This document shows, one piece after another, positions 25,581 to 35,030 of a stretch of 64,000 bases of DNA. The number at the start of each line of letters is the position of its first letter. Within the stretch, counting starts at the first letter, position 1. The stretch spans positions 79,687 to 143,686 of the forward strand of contig NZ_VOBI01000018.1 in NCBI RefSeq assembly GCF_008369325.1, read 5' to 3'. Both the position numbers and the translations under genes were made by a program. A model generated the notes under the pieces. That model was given only the letters and a program-made list of their open reading frames with translations, did no database searches and was not told where the DNA came from. Source of the stretch: Pseudomonas sp. ANT_H12B. GTDB taxonomy: Bacteria; Pseudomonadota; Gammaproteobacteria; Pseudomonadales; Pseudomonadaceae.

Positions 25581-25774
25581 GGATAACCGTGCATAGAGGC
25601 AATTCTTGTTGGGTATTGCGACGAGCGGCTGCTCCCTCCGGCGCATCGGCAAAGATGCCAGCGAAAAGCTCGACTGCACGCCCGCCGTTTTAACTTTCGA
25701 GTGCTCATCGGACGGAAATGGGTCTGCGACAGCCATCGGCCTAGTAAGAAAGATACTCGCCGAAGGGAAGGAAA

Positions 25775-26116
25775 TCAGTCGTAACGCGAGTTGGTGACTT
25801 TCCATTGGCTGGAATCATCATCCAACCTAGTCCGAACCTCGACTGCTAGCTCCAGCGATCCGGGCCCCCCATCGGGGTAGTTCTGTACGCCTAGCAGTAA
25901 CTTGGGATCGGGTAGTTCACCAGCGGGGATGGCCGCACTACTGGCGGCTTGAATTTTCGCGTCTTGTGCAGTCAGCGACGGCGCATTGTTTTCAGCCAGC
26001 TGCAACGCTTCATCGAGTGTCAATGCGGCAGCGAGACTCGGCAATGCCAGTACGCTTGCCGCCAGGCCGGCCACGAGGGACCACCCTGTGCAATAGCACT
26101 TGGAGTTCATGTTCAT
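25775..26116 (-). pseudogene. Truncated cusC-like outer-membrane factor gene
   Basis: The first 85 or so residues (KCYCTGW, LTLDEALQLAENNAPSL, AAIPAGELPDPKLLLGVQNY) are nearly identical to the start of the intact cusC at 45785, then homology stops near 25861 and the frame runs on for 28 unrelated residues. A full CusC is about 420 residues. The signal peptide is intact but the barrel and tunnel are missing, so the product cannot be a channel. The matching upstream DNA (to 26213) shows it is a decayed inverted copy of the start of the cus operon. Confidence 0.85.
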
Positions 26117-26209
26117 GATTCCTGTGATGATCCACTGCGCGCGTCATAAGACATGCACGCAGATATGCCATCCCGCTAACGCAGAATGAGGCTCAGTGTG
26201 GTACAGGAA

Positions 26210-26329
26210 TCAAGTGCGGGGCGGTCGCCATACCCATGGTTTTCATGGGGCAGGGCTCAGTCGGCGCCTGAACACCCGCCATCCCGCTGAGGGGGGAGCG
26301 CCAGGCTAATCAGGCAGGTAGCGTTTCAT
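26210..26329 (-). pseudogene. Remnant of the small cus leader gene
   Basis: On the minus strand this repeats the small secreted-protein gene that precedes cusC at 45348: ATGAAACGCTA, then ATTAGCCTGGCGCT, then GCGGGATGGCGGG, ending with the shared TTGATTCCTGTACCACACT. Two internal deletions (after codon 5 and through the Met/Cys-rich middle) break the reading frame. The rest of 26117-26403 holds the homologous cusC upstream region and nothing else I can identify. Confidence 0.7.
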
Positions 26330-26403
26330 GGGCTGGAGTGTAGCCGGTGGAAATGGCCCTTACAATTCACCTTCTAGACTCCTTAGTCGGCTGTCGCCAA
26401 CCT

Positions 26404-27342
26404 CTATTCCGCGCTCATTTCCATTTCCGGACTTAAAGTGCCTAACCATGCGACAAGACAAATTATGATGACTGCCATTAAAAACTCGAGTGTCATGCTG
26501 CGGCGCAAGGCATTGACCGCGGCAGAGTATTCTCCATTTCGAACTGACCGCTCCAACACCGGACTTAGGTGAAAGCGGTTCAGCGTGGCTAACACGATCA
26601 TCCCGGCAAAGAGCAGGACCTTCAAAAACAGCAGTACACCGTACGTACTGAGCATCACTTCATCGAGATTTGGACCGATGACAAACAGGTAATTCACTAC
26701 GCCTGTGATGCTTATGATCACTACGATTACAGCGCCGGCCGATTCAAAACCAGTCAGCACCCGTGCAAGAATTCGAGCTTCTTGTTCGCCCTTTAGCGAT
26801 TTCAACCGCAGCAGTAGAGCGAATGCCAATAGAGCACCCAACCAGCCACCTGCGGCTAAAAGATGGAATATATCGGTGATGAAATGCCAGTAGCGTCGGC
26901 TGCCTTCATCCATGGCGCCGTGCCCTGTCCAAGCCAACGTCGCCAACGCAATCGCTCCGCATACGGTGACGATCCAGAGACTGGGTGTTGGAAATCGCTT
27001 ATTCAACGCGACGCCAATAATTGCCATCACCAAGGCAGCTATTCGGACCATCCAGGTCAACCCGACGTCGGTCCCCATGAGGACCATTTCAAAAATATGA
27101 TGATGTAGCTCCATAAGCTCCGACACACCGCTCATTGCTTTCGCAAGCAACAACATGGCGACAAGGGATAGAGCTACACCTGCGACAGAAGTACCGTAAA
27201 GAAGCGACTCAAAATTCAAGACCGTGCCCGATACTCTTTCCTTTCCCCTGAGGCTGTACAAGCCGAAAATTGCCAATCCGAATAACAACATCAGGTCGAA
27301 ATAAAGAGCAAAGCGAACCACAATATTTATTGAGTCGCTCAT
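26404..27342 (-). CDS. copD: Copper resistance protein CopD
   Basis: A 312-residue inner-membrane protein with about eight membrane segments, fitting the CopD/YcnJ family that, with CopC, moves copper across the inner membrane. Conserved His/Met positions for metal are visible (LMELHHHIFEMVLMGTDVGL, WTGHGAM, YWHFITDIFHLLAAGGWLGAL). It starts three bases after copC in the same direction, so the two are one operon. Uptake into the cytoplasm is the role reported for P. syringae CopCD. Confidence 0.92.
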   Translation of the reverse strand: MSDSINIVVRFALYFDLMLLFGLAIFGLYSLRGKERVSGTVLNFESLLYGTSVAGVALSLVAMLLLAKAMSGVSELMELHHHIFEMVLMGTDVGLTWMVRIAALVMAIIGVALNKRFPTPSLWIVTVCGAIALATLAWTGHGAMDEGSRRYWHFITDIFHLLAAGGWLGALLAFALLLRLKSLKGEQEARILARVLTGFESAGAVIVVIISITGVVNYLFVIGPNLDEVMLSTYGVLLFLKVLLFAGMIVLATLNRFHLSPVLERSVRNGEYSAAVNALRRSMTLEFLMAVIIICLVAWLGTLSPEMEMSAE

Positions 27343-27345
27343 AAA

Positions 27346-27729
27346 TCATTTCACTTTAAATGAGAAGTTGCCGGTGATCGGGTGAGTGTCCGAGGAGACA
27401 GCACGCCATTCGACTTTGTAGGTACCGGTGGTCAAAGGTGCTGCCGGTGTAATCACCATCGTTTTCGGATCACCGCCACCAGCGACGGCGGCCTTAACAC
27501 CCATTGGGGAGTTCGGCATGCCAGGCATATCGGTCATGATCAGTTTTGCACCGGAAAACTGAGTGGTGAGATTCTCAGAAAAGTGCAGTTCAATTTTCGA
27601 AGGGGCCGCCGCATTCGAGCCTTCTGCCGGAGTGGAAGAAAGGAGCTTTGGATGTGCTTGAGCAACTGCACTCAGAAGCAAACCAGCGGTAAGTGCAACA
27701 GCTACGGTCGTAGTTTTAAGGAATGACAT
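27346..27729 (-). CDS. copC: Periplasmic copper-binding protein CopC
   Basis: A 127-residue CopC: signal peptide about 1-25, cleaved before HPKLLSSTPAEG, whose N-terminal histidine binds Cu(II). The middle holds a Met-rich stretch (MTDMPGMPNSPM), the Cu(I) site of the two-site CopC class, and the end DTHPITGNFSFKV supplies the second Cu(II) histidine. The Ig-like beta-barrel length is normal. It passes copper to CopD, encoded next. A CopR-like box lies about 200 bases upstream. Confidence 0.95.
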   Translation of the reverse strand: MSFLKTTTVAVALTAGLLLSAVAQAHPKLLSSTPAEGSNAAAPSKIELHFSENLTTQFSGAKLIMTDMPGMPNSPMGVKAAVAGGGDPKTMVITPAAPLTTGTYKVEWRAVSSDTHPITGNFSFKVK

Positions 27730-27925
27730 GCAAGACTCCTCACAGCAAGAGCTGTTGATTCGAGGTTTGTTTGGGAATATCTAGTTTTTACTTTTCGATT
27801 CTTGTTAAAACCACTGATGATTAGCTAGTAGCCTCCGTGTTCTAGGGTAGGTTGAACACGAGAAACTCACTAGGCCCCAACGTCACAGTGCAAGAACACG
27901 ATGCCACACGAACGCAAACTGTTCG

Positions 27926-27940
27926 ATTACATTTCAGTCA
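27926..27940 (-). promoter_or_regulatory. CopR-like box upstream of copCD
   Basis: Read on the minus strand, TGACTGAAATGTAAT differs by one base from the box TGACAGAAATGTAAT seen before copA. It points toward copC. The rest of the 369-base gap 27730-28098 shows no gene. Confidence 0.65.
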
Positions 27941-28098
27941 GCTTGACGCGGTGTTTGGCCTCGAATTGGCGGGCGTAGCGAGACTTAAAGACGAGACCGC
28001 GTGCCCGCGATACTAGGGTTTTCACTCATTCAAAAATAACGAAAGTGGACGCTGGGCGTAGGCTGAGAGATCACCGTTGATCGCAAATGCGCCGTTGT

Positions 28099-29487
28099 TC
28101 AGCTGACCTTCAAGTCAACACTAGGAAACTCTAGATGAAAGGCCGTTCTCCCGTCACATGACGTACACCATATCTTGCCATCATGCGCTTCAATTATTGA
28201 TCGGGTAATTGACAGACCTAGCCCCGCGTTGCTGGGACTCCCTTCTCGCCGAGCTGGGTCCACCCGGTAAAAGCGATCGAACAGCTTTTCAAGATGTTCG
28301 GGAGCAATTGGCTCTCCAAGGTTCTCCACAACGACCAATACCGACATCTCCTTCTGCTGAATATCGACACTGATGGACTTCCCTTCATAGGTGTAGCGCA
28401 GCGCATTTGAGAGCAGGTTAGAAATGGCTCTGTGGAGCATAAGAATATCGCCTCGAACACTGCCCCTTCCTGAAACCGTGAGCTCAATGCCTCGCTCATC
28501 AGCCAACAGGCGATAGTATTCGAGCAATTTCTCTACGACTTCCACCAGGTCTATCGGTTTGTTCTCGTGCGTGATCAGACCATTGTCAGACTTCGCTAGA
28601 AAAAGCATGTCATCGATCATTCGCCCCATACGCTTCAAATCATCAAGATTTGAGTACAGATTGTCTTCGTAGTCCTCGATATTTCTTTTTCTAGAAAGCA
28701 CCACTTCCGTGTGGGTCATCAAGTTGCTGACGGGGGTCCGTAACTCGTGAGCAATGTCCGCAGAGAAATTCGATAAGCGAATAAATGCATCGTCCAACCT
28801 AGATAACATTGCGTTGAATGACAGCACCATTTGCTGAAGCTCTTTGGGAACTGGTGCTAATGGAATACGCTCTTTGAGTGATTTAGCTGACATTGAGGCC
28901 GCGACCTGGGTGACTTGGCGAATAGGCCGCAGGCCACTGCTCGCGACCATCCAGCCCAACGCTGCACTGACCAGCGCGCTGATCACCAGCCCTATCCAAA
29001 ACCATCGCTCAAGCGTCTCGAAAAAGGACATATGCTGAGTAACGTCAAAAATCAACATGACGGTCAATGGCTTGTCTTGTCCCGTCACTATGGCTTGTGC
29101 CGTCACTCCACGGAACATCTGCTCTTGATCTCTCCACTCCCAGACGTTGTTGTTTGGGATGGTGCGGAATTCCTCAGGAACATCGACGGGACCGGGATCA
29201 GCAAATAGTAGTTTGCCGCCACCATCGATTATTAGTGCAGTCAAATCACGGTGAGCGCCAAGCAGCGCCTCTAGCTCAGGCTTAACATCACTGAATTGAT
29301 CAATGCTGTTCAACCCCGTCAGAATTCTTTGAGTCGAATGGAGTTTTTCGTTCAGCGCCTGCTGATCCAGCATCTTGAAATGATGCCGGCTGAGGTTATT
29401 GAAACTGAGTCCGGCAACGGTGAGAACGGCCGTTACCGCGAGCATGAACATAAGGCTCATGCGAGCTGTCAGGGACATTCGCGTCAT
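28099..29487 (-). CDS. copS: Copper-responsive sensor histidine kinase
   Basis: A 462-residue heavy-metal sensor kinase of the CopS/CusS type. Two membrane segments (about 10-30 and 162-182) bracket a periplasmic sensor of about 130 residues. A HAMP segment follows, then the H-box ADIAHELRTPVSN with phosphoacceptor H247, the N-box (RAISNLLSNALRYT) and a G-box (GLGLSITRSIIEAHDG). Its start overlaps the response-regulator stop by four bases (ATGA), so the two are cotranslated. It most likely controls the boxes noted throughout the island. Confidence 0.92.
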   Translation of the reverse strand: MTRMSLTARMSLMFMLAVTAVLTVAGLSFNNLSRHHFKMLDQQALNEKLHSTQRILTGLNSIDQFSDVKPELEALLGAHRDLTALIIDGGGKLLFADPGPVDVPEEFRTIPNNNVWEWRDQEQMFRGVTAQAIVTGQDKPLTVMLIFDVTQHMSFFETLERWFWIGLVISALVSAALGWMVASSGLRPIRQVTQVAASMSAKSLKERIPLAPVPKELQQMVLSFNAMLSRLDDAFIRLSNFSADIAHELRTPVSNLMTHTEVVLSRKRNIEDYEDNLYSNLDDLKRMGRMIDDMLFLAKSDNGLITHENKPIDLVEVVEKLLEYYRLLADERGIELTVSGRGSVRGDILMLHRAISNLLSNALRYTYEGKSISVDIQQKEMSVLVVVENLGEPIAPEHLEKLFDRFYRVDPARREGSPSNAGLGLSITRSIIEAHDGKIWCTSCDGRTAFHLEFPSVDLKVS

Positions 29488-30173
29488 TCCGACTCCGAAT
29501 CAGGTGCGTCGAGCATGTAGCCCATACCCCGCGAGGTGTGAATCAGCTTGACCTCAAAATCATCATCGATTTTTGCTCTCAGTCTCCTTACTGCGACCTC
29601 AATAACATTGGTATCGCTGTCGAAGTTCATGTCCCAAACCTGGGAGGCGATAAGTGATTTTGGCAGCACCTCCCCTCGACGACGTAGCAACAGCTCAAGC
29701 AGCGCAAACTCTTTGGCCGTAAGGTCTATGCGCTTACCTCCACGAATGGCCCGACGCTTGAGCAGGTCCACCTCCAGATCAGCCAATTTCATATAGGTTT
29801 GAGAGGGAGCGCCGTTACCCCGACGCAGCAACGTTCTGACACGAGCCAACAGTTCAGAAAATGCGAAGGGTTTGATCAGGTAATCATCTGCCCCGAGTTC
29901 AAGTCCTTTCACTCGATCTTCAACGCGGTCTCGCGCCGTGAGGAAGAGCACGGGAACATCTTTTCCGGATGCACGAACCTTCTGAAGTACTTCCCAGCCA
30001 TCCAGCCCAGGCATCATGACGTCTAGAATCAGCAGGTCATAGGCCTCGCTCAAAGCGTGCTGAAGTGCCACTTTGCCATTGGTAAAGCGATCCACATTGA
30101 ACCCCGCCTCCGTGAGTCCTTGCTCCAAATAGATACCTATTTTGGGTTCGTCTTCAGCAACCAGAAGTCTCAT
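29484..30173 (-). CDS. copR: Copper-responsive OmpR-type response regulator
   Basis: A 229-residue OmpR/PhoB-type regulator: a receiver domain with acidic pocket E7/D8 and phosphoacceptor D51 (LILDVMMPGLDG), and a C-terminal winged helix (DLTAKEFALLELLLRR ... VAVRRLRAKIDDDF). I chose ATG 30173 (MRLLVAEDEPK), the normal start of the family, over a frame extending 21 codons upstream. It would bind the TGACA-N5-GTAAT-like sites before copC, copI, copA and others; which metals it answers to is inferred from those targets. Confidence 0.92.
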   Translation of the reverse strand: MRLLVAEDEPKIGIYLEQGLTEAGFNVDRFTNGKVALQHALSEAYDLLILDVMMPGLDGWEVLQKVRASGKDVPVLFLTARDRVEDRVKGLELGADDYLIKPFAFSELLARVRTLLRRGNGAPSQTYMKLADLEVDLLKRRAIRGGKRIDLTAKEFALLELLLRRRGEVLPKSLIASQVWDMNFDSDTNVIEVAVRRLRAKIDDDFEVKLIHTSRGMGYMLDAPDSESE

Positions 30174-30378
30174 GAGGGTGGCTCTCGGATAATGATGAAG
30201 CGCAGTCTGCAACGAAACACGCCAGCCAACCAGCAACTGACAGAAAAGTAATATTGGCTTCAGGTAAATGTCAGCGAGCGCTGTCTAGGGTTCAAGCATG
30301 AGTACTTCCTGGTGCTCGACCGACTCTTCAGCATGAAACGTTTGGGAGCCGGAAAACAATTCCATAAGGAGTTGCCCC

Positions 30379-30732
30379 ATGAATCGCCTGAAAATGCTGT
30401 TTTTTGTGAGCTCGATACTCGTCTCAGCTTCTGCATGGGCTGAAAGTGGCGGAGACCGGGTGATAGAGCGTATGGAAGGCCTGCGCGACAAGGCTGAAGC
30501 CGTGCTGACTCAAGCTGAAAAAGCCCCTGAAGGACAGCGTCATGTCCACATGACCGAGCATATGAAGATGCTCGGCGACATCATGAGCCAACTCCATAAA
30601 GAACATCCAGACACCTCAATGTCACCCCAGCAGCACCTGGCCTGGATGGAAAAGCACGACAAAATCGTCGATGACGTTTTGAGCCAAATGCAGCGCGAGC
30701 ACAAATTGATGCTTTCAGAGAATCATCAGTGA
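30379..30732 (+). CDS. Periplasmic PtrA-N-like copper-island protein
   Basis: A 117-residue protein with a signal peptide (about 1-21, ending SAWAES). The mature N-terminus ESGGDRVIERMEGLRDKAE carries the GGDRxxxRME motif also present in the PtrA-like protein at 38334 and in Pseudomonas PtrA. The remainder is highly helical, rich in His and Met (HVHMTEHMKMLGDIMSQLHKEH, with HEH- and HKLM-like pairs), and could chelate copper. It is divergent from copRS. No enzyme motif is present; metal binding or signalling is inference. Confidence 0.7.
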   Translation: MNRLKMLFFVSSILVSASAWAESGGDRVIERMEGLRDKAEAVLTQAEKAPEGQRHVHMTEHMKMLGDIMSQLHKEHPDTSMSPQQHLAWMEKHDKIVDDVLSQMQREHKLMLSENHQ

Positions 30733-30808
30733 AAACCGGCTTCCAAAGGGCTTTTTGAACAGTACCGTTGACTACGGCGTCTTTGGACGCCGTGTTTATT
30801 TTGAAAAC

Positions 30809-30823
30809 TGACAGAAATGTAGT
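30809..30823 (+). promoter_or_regulatory. CopR-like box upstream of copI
   Basis: TGACAGAAATGTAGT differs in one base from the box before copA and lies about 74 bases ahead of the copI start. It would place copI, and perhaps the genes down to copZ, under copper control. Confidence 0.7.
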
Positions 30824-30896
30824 GTTCAGGTCAGTTAACTGGCAGCTCCGTGTCTTTAGCATAGCCAGTGCTCCCACTCTTACTCTCGAGGTCACT

Positions 30897-31433
30897 ATGA
30901 AAGCTAAGCTCGTTTCCCCTGTCATCGCAGCAATCACTCTACTCTTCGGTGCTACGGCTATGGCCAGCGCAGGGCATGGGAAAGAGGACATCGGCCAGCC
31001 TGGAGTCGCCTCTGAGGTTACCCGTACGGTGGAGGTCGAGATGGGCGATATTTTCTTCAAACCTGAAAGCATCGACGTAAAACCTGGTGAAACTATTCGA
31101 TTTGTCCTTCGCAATGAGGGTTCGCTGCTGCACGAGTTCAACATCGGCAAAGCCGCTGCTCATGCAGCACACCAAAAAGAAATGGCGAACATGTTCCAGA
31201 ACGGGACGCTTAACCCCACCGGTACTGGGAAAACGATGAGCGGTATGAGCCACAGCATGGGTGGAATGAAGATGGTCGGAATGGAGCACAACGACCCGAA
31301 CAGCGTCCTGATTGAGCCTGGCGCAACCCAAGAGCTGATCTGGACCTTCAACAACAGCACAGGCCTTCAGTTTGCCTGCAACGTGCCGGGGCATTATCAG
31401 ACAGGGATGGTTGGTCAGTTTGACCTGAAGTAA
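30897..31433 (+). CDS. copI: Periplasmic cupredoxin CopI
   Basis: A 178-residue cupredoxin. A signal peptide ends near ATAMASAGHG. The type-1-like copper ligands are visible: the His of SLLHEF and the C-x-x-x-x-H-x-x-x-x-M set of FACNVPGHYQTGM. A Met/His-rich loop (GMSHSMGGMKMVGMEH) is inserted between them. This is the layout of CopI, a copper-tolerance protein that binds or oxidises Cu(I) in the periplasm. ATG 30897 is the start that yields a proper signal peptide; the longer frame upstream has none. Confidence 0.88.
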   Translation: MKAKLVSPVIAAITLLFGATAMASAGHGKEDIGQPGVASEVTRTVEVEMGDIFFKPESIDVKPGETIRFVLRNEGSLLHEFNIGKAAAHAAHQKEMANMFQNGTLNPTGTGKTMSGMSHSMGGMKMVGMEHNDPNSVLIEPGATQELIWTFNNSTGLQFACNVPGHYQTGMVGQFDLK

Positions 31434-31526
31434 GCCGGAGCTGGCTGCTAACACCGCTTCGACGCAAGAGTTGGCTACGCTCTGTCGCAGAGATCACAGC
31501 AACGCTCACACTGTGGGGTTTAGATC

Positions 31527-31778
31527 ATGAATAACCATCAGCATCCGGATGGAAACACCACCGCACCATTTTGGAGGCGCAAAACAGGCGTCGTACTGAT
31601 CATGCTCATTGCGATTGGTGCCTTCTACGTGTTGCGGGAGCATTTCAGCCACGTTTATCCGTTTTGGCCTTATCTGATTCTGTTGATCTGTCCAATGATG
31701 CATTTTTTTGGACATGGGCATGGCGGACATAGCCATGGCGATCAGGCAGCAACCCACAAGGACGAAAAAGGGAAATAG
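31527..31778 (+). CDS. DUF2933 small membrane protein
   Basis: An 83-residue protein with two closely spaced membrane segments (about 20-36 and 43-60) and a His-rich tail (FFGHGHGGHSHGDQAATHK). This matches DUF2933, a family repeatedly found next to heavy-metal ATPases and CopA-type oxidases. It ends two bases before the ATPase gene, so it is cotranscribed. It may assist metal delivery to the pump (inference). Confidence 0.8.
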   Translation: MNNHQHPDGNTTAPFWRRKTGVVLIMLIAIGAFYVLREHFSHVYPFWPYLILLICPMMHFFGHGHGGHSHGDQAATHKDEKGK

Positions 31779-31780
31779 CG

Positions 31781-34138
31781 ATGTCTACCATACCGAGCCA
31801 CCACGACCACAGTCACGCCCATGCTGCCCCGCCTCATGACGGTGATCTACGCGACCCGGTGTGCGGAATGGCGGTTACGCTCCCAAGCAAGTATGGCGAG
31901 CTTTATAACGGACAGACTTTTCAATTTTGTAGCCTGAAATGCCAAGAGAAGTTTCGAGCAGATCCTGAGCGCTACAACGGTACTCATCCGAGCGCAAAAC
32001 CCCACGTCACCGCTCCAGAGCCTGTGGTACAAGCTGGCACTGAATTTACCTGTCCGATGCACCCGGAAATACGCCAGCCCGGGCCCGGCAACTGCCCTAA
32101 ATGTGGCATGACATTAGAGCCGGTCATGCCCGCGCTCGATGAAGAAGAAAATCCTGAACTTCGGGATTTCGCCCGCCGCTTTTGGTGGTCTCTGCCATTA
32201 ACCGTGATAGTGACCGTGCTCGCCATGACGGGACATTCGTTACAACTCCTCCATGGCTCGATCCAAAACTGGATCGAGCTCGCTCTGGCGACACCGGTGA
32301 CCTTATGGGCAGGTTGGCCCTTTTTCGTAAGGGGCATAGCCTCTATTAAAAATCGCAGTCCAAACATGTGGACCCTGATTGGTTTGGGTACCGCCGCAGC
32401 CTACCTTTACAGCGTCATGGCAACGCTCTTACCCCAAAGCTTTCCCGCCACCTTCATGCAAGATGGACGCATCGGCGTCTACTTCGAAGCCGCCGCGGTC
32501 ATCATCTCGCTCACCTTGCTTGGGCAGATTCTTGAGCTCAAAGCCCGATCGCAAACCTCCGCCGCCATTAAGTCCCTTCTCGGTCTATCGCCCAAGACCG
32601 CACGCCGGATCAATGCCGATGGACAGGAAGAAGACATTCCTCTCACCCATGTCCACCTTGGAGACCATCTGCGGGTCAGGCCTGGTGAAAAGGTACCAGT
32701 TGATGGCTCAGTACTGGAGGGTGAAAGTGCGGTGGATGAGTCCATGCTCACTGGCGAGCCAGTGCCGGTAATGAAGAGAACTGGAGATAGCCTGATCGGC
32801 GCCACGCTGAATACACATGGCAGCTTGGTAATGGAGGCGCAGAAGGTCGGCGCCGAGACCATGCTGTCACAAATCGTACAGATGGTCGCTCGGGCTCAGC
32901 GCTCCAAAGCACCAATGCAACGAATGGCCGACTCTATTGCTGGCTACTTTGTCATGGGTGTTATCGCGATTGCGATACTGACATTTGTCGGTTGGGGGCT
33001 TTTTGGCCCTGAGCCCAGTTGGGTTTTTGGTCTGATCAACGCTGTCGCCGTGCTGATCATCGCTTGCCCCTGTGCGTTGGGTCTTGCTACGCCCATGTCG
33101 ATCATGGTTTCGACAGGTAAAGCAGCCAGCATGGGTGTGCTGTTCAGGGATGCCAGTGCCATCGAAAACCTTTGCAAGATCGATACGCTGATTGTCGATA
33201 AGACAGGCACCCTGACAGAGGGACGGCCAGTGTTTCACAGTGTGGAGGCCACACCCAGTTTCAATCCCCACGATGTTCTTCAACTGGCTGCCAGCCTTGA
33301 TCAGGGCAGCGAACATCCCTTGGCTCATGCAATCGTCGATCACGCCCGAACCGAGAGCATTAAGCTCACCAAGCCAGAATCCTTTGAGTCTGGTTCAGGT
33401 ATCGGGGTCAGTGGCATCGTTGATGGCAAGAAGATCCAGCTGGGGAACACCGCGTTGATGGAAGCCGCAGGCGTGAGGACCAAACCCCTACAAGAGCGTG
33501 CAGAGTTGTTGCGACTTGACGGCATCAGCATCATCTACCTCGCAGTCGACGGGGTATTGGCAGGGTTATTGGCAGTATCAGATCCAATTAAGCCGACCTC
33601 CAAAGAAGCAGTCACCAAGCTCAAGGCTGATGACATCAAAATCATCATGGCTACTGGCGACGGGCTCACCACCGCTCGGGCCGTCGCCAGGGAGATGGGG
33701 ATTGAAGAAGTCCACGGTGAAGTGAAACCTCAGGACAAGGAGCGTCTGGTCGCAGACCTCCAGCAATACGGCCGGAAGGTCGCCATGGCTGGTGACGGTA
33801 TCAACGATGCTCCGGCCCTGGCGCGAGCAGATGTGGGCATTGCCATGGGGACAGGGACTGACGTTGCGATGAATAGCGCGCAACTCACGCTGGTAAAAGG
33901 CGACCTGATGGGGATTCTACGAGCACGGGCTCTTTCGGTCGCAACAGTAAAAAACATGCGGCAAAACTTGGGTTTCGCCTTTCTTTACAACTCGATGGGT
34001 ATTCCCCTTGCCGCAGGCTTGCTCTATCCACTGACGGGACACCTCCTGTCGCCAATGATCGCTGCCATAGCCATGAGCGTCAGTTCTGCATCTGTAGTTT
34101 TCAATGCGTTGAGACTGAGGAATACCCGAATTGACTGA
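31781..34138 (+). CDS. Copper-translocating P1B-type ATPase with YHS and metal-binding N-terminal domains
   Basis: A 785-residue pump. The N-terminus is His-rich (residues 7-19), then a YHS domain (C28, C50, C54), then a heavy-metal-binding domain with C91PMHPEI and C105PKC108GM, instead of the usual GMTCxxC repeats. The core shows TGEP, the CPC ion-binding motif in IIACPCALGLATP, DKTGT, the HP signature (SEHPLAHAI) and GDGINDAPAL. The architecture is typical of Cu(I) exporters in Pseudomonas and Cupriavidus islands (CopF-like). It is followed by copZ and preceded by the DUF2933 gene. Confidence 0.93.
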   Translation: MSTIPSHHDHSHAHAAPPHDGDLRDPVCGMAVTLPSKYGELYNGQTFQFCSLKCQEKFRADPERYNGTHPSAKPHVTAPEPVVQAGTEFTCPMHPEIRQPGPGNCPKCGMTLEPVMPALDEEENPELRDFARRFWWSLPLTVIVTVLAMTGHSLQLLHGSIQNWIELALATPVTLWAGWPFFVRGIASIKNRSPNMWTLIGLGTAAAYLYSVMATLLPQSFPATFMQDGRIGVYFEAAAVIISLTLLGQILELKARSQTSAAIKSLLGLSPKTARRINADGQEEDIPLTHVHLGDHLRVRPGEKVPVDGSVLEGESAVDESMLTGEPVPVMKRTGDSLIGATLNTHGSLVMEAQKVGAETMLSQIVQMVARAQRSKAPMQRMADSIAGYFVMGVIAIAILTFVGWGLFGPEPSWVFGLINAVAVLIIACPCALGLATPMSIMVSTGKAASMGVLFRDASAIENLCKIDTLIVDKTGTLTEGRPVFHSVEATPSFNPHDVLQLAASLDQGSEHPLAHAIVDHARTESIKLTKPESFESGSGIGVSGIVDGKKIQLGNTALMEAAGVRTKPLQERAELLRLDGISIIYLAVDGVLAGLLAVSDPIKPTSKEAVTKLKADDIKIIMATGDGLTTARAVAREMGIEEVHGEVKPQDKERLVADLQQYGRKVAMAGDGINDAPALARADVGIAMGTGTDVAMNSAQLTLVKGDLMGILRARALSVATVKNMRQNLGFAFLYNSMGIPLAAGLLYPLTGHLLSPMIAAIAMSVSSASVVFNALRLRNTRID

Positions 34139-34249
34139 GCGTCAATGACGCTCACAACCCAAAACAGATAACTGTTGACCTTGCCATTGTGTCAACGTTG
34201 ATGCTGTCGGTGCGGTGAAAAGAGACCGCTCAGCACGAGAGGAATAACC

Positions 34250-34450
34250 ATGTTCGTCTTAGATGTATCAGGCATTGGTTGCGGCAGTTGCGTCAGCAAA
34301 ATCACCAAAGCGATTCAGTCACTGGACAACGAAGCTACGGTTTCCGTGGATCGGTCAGCCGGTAAGGTGAGAGTTGAAAGCAGCGAAAGCCCAGAGCAGA
34401 TTCGTAAAGCTGTCGAGGCGTTAGGTTTTCCTTCCCAAATCAGCGCTTGA
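34250..34450 (+). CDS. copZ: CopZ-like copper chaperone
   Basis: A 66-residue stand-alone HMA domain with beta-alpha-beta-beta-alpha-beta pattern. The metal loop is GIGC11GSC14, keeping CxxC while the usual Met-Thr before the first Cys is replaced by Ile-Gly. It probably carries Cu(I) to the ATPase encoded 110 bases upstream. A ribosome site (GAGAGGAATAACC) precedes ATG 34250. Confidence 0.88.
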   Translation: MFVLDVSGIGCGSCVSKITKAIQSLDNEATVSVDRSAGKVRVESSESPEQIRKAVEALGFPSQISA

Positions 34451-34505
34451 GAGCGCAGATTCCTTCCGAAGGTAAGAGCGCCGTATGCTCGGGCTCCCTT
34501 TGGGT

Positions 34506-34659
34506 TCATTTCAAATATGAACGCAGAGCCGAGATGACCTGATCCAGGTCGTCTTGACGTTGCTCTGGAGTTACAGCTTCAGCGCCTAGATGCTCACGGA
34601 TCTGCCCTTCGAGCACCTCTGCCATCAATCCATTCACCGCGCCCCTCACCGCTGCCATT

Positions 34660-34660
<1 letters not shown>
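34506..34660 (-). pseudogene. 3' fragment of a DmeR/RcnR-type regulator gene
   Basis: On the minus strand this encodes RGAVNGLMAEVLEG, then HLGAEA and a C-terminal LDQVISALRSYLK. It matches the C-terminal half of the intact DmeR at 56266-56541 (RGAINGLMDEIIEDHAREH ... ELLEAIRRYSK). The DNA-binding and first metal-ligand half is missing, and the open frame instead begins inside the neighbouring hexanucleotide repeat, giving a meaningless Pro-Ile run. It should be non-functional. Confidence 0.75.
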
Positions 34661-35005
<345 letters not shown>

Positions 35006-35030
35006 AAGATCGTCCTTGGATATCAACTTT

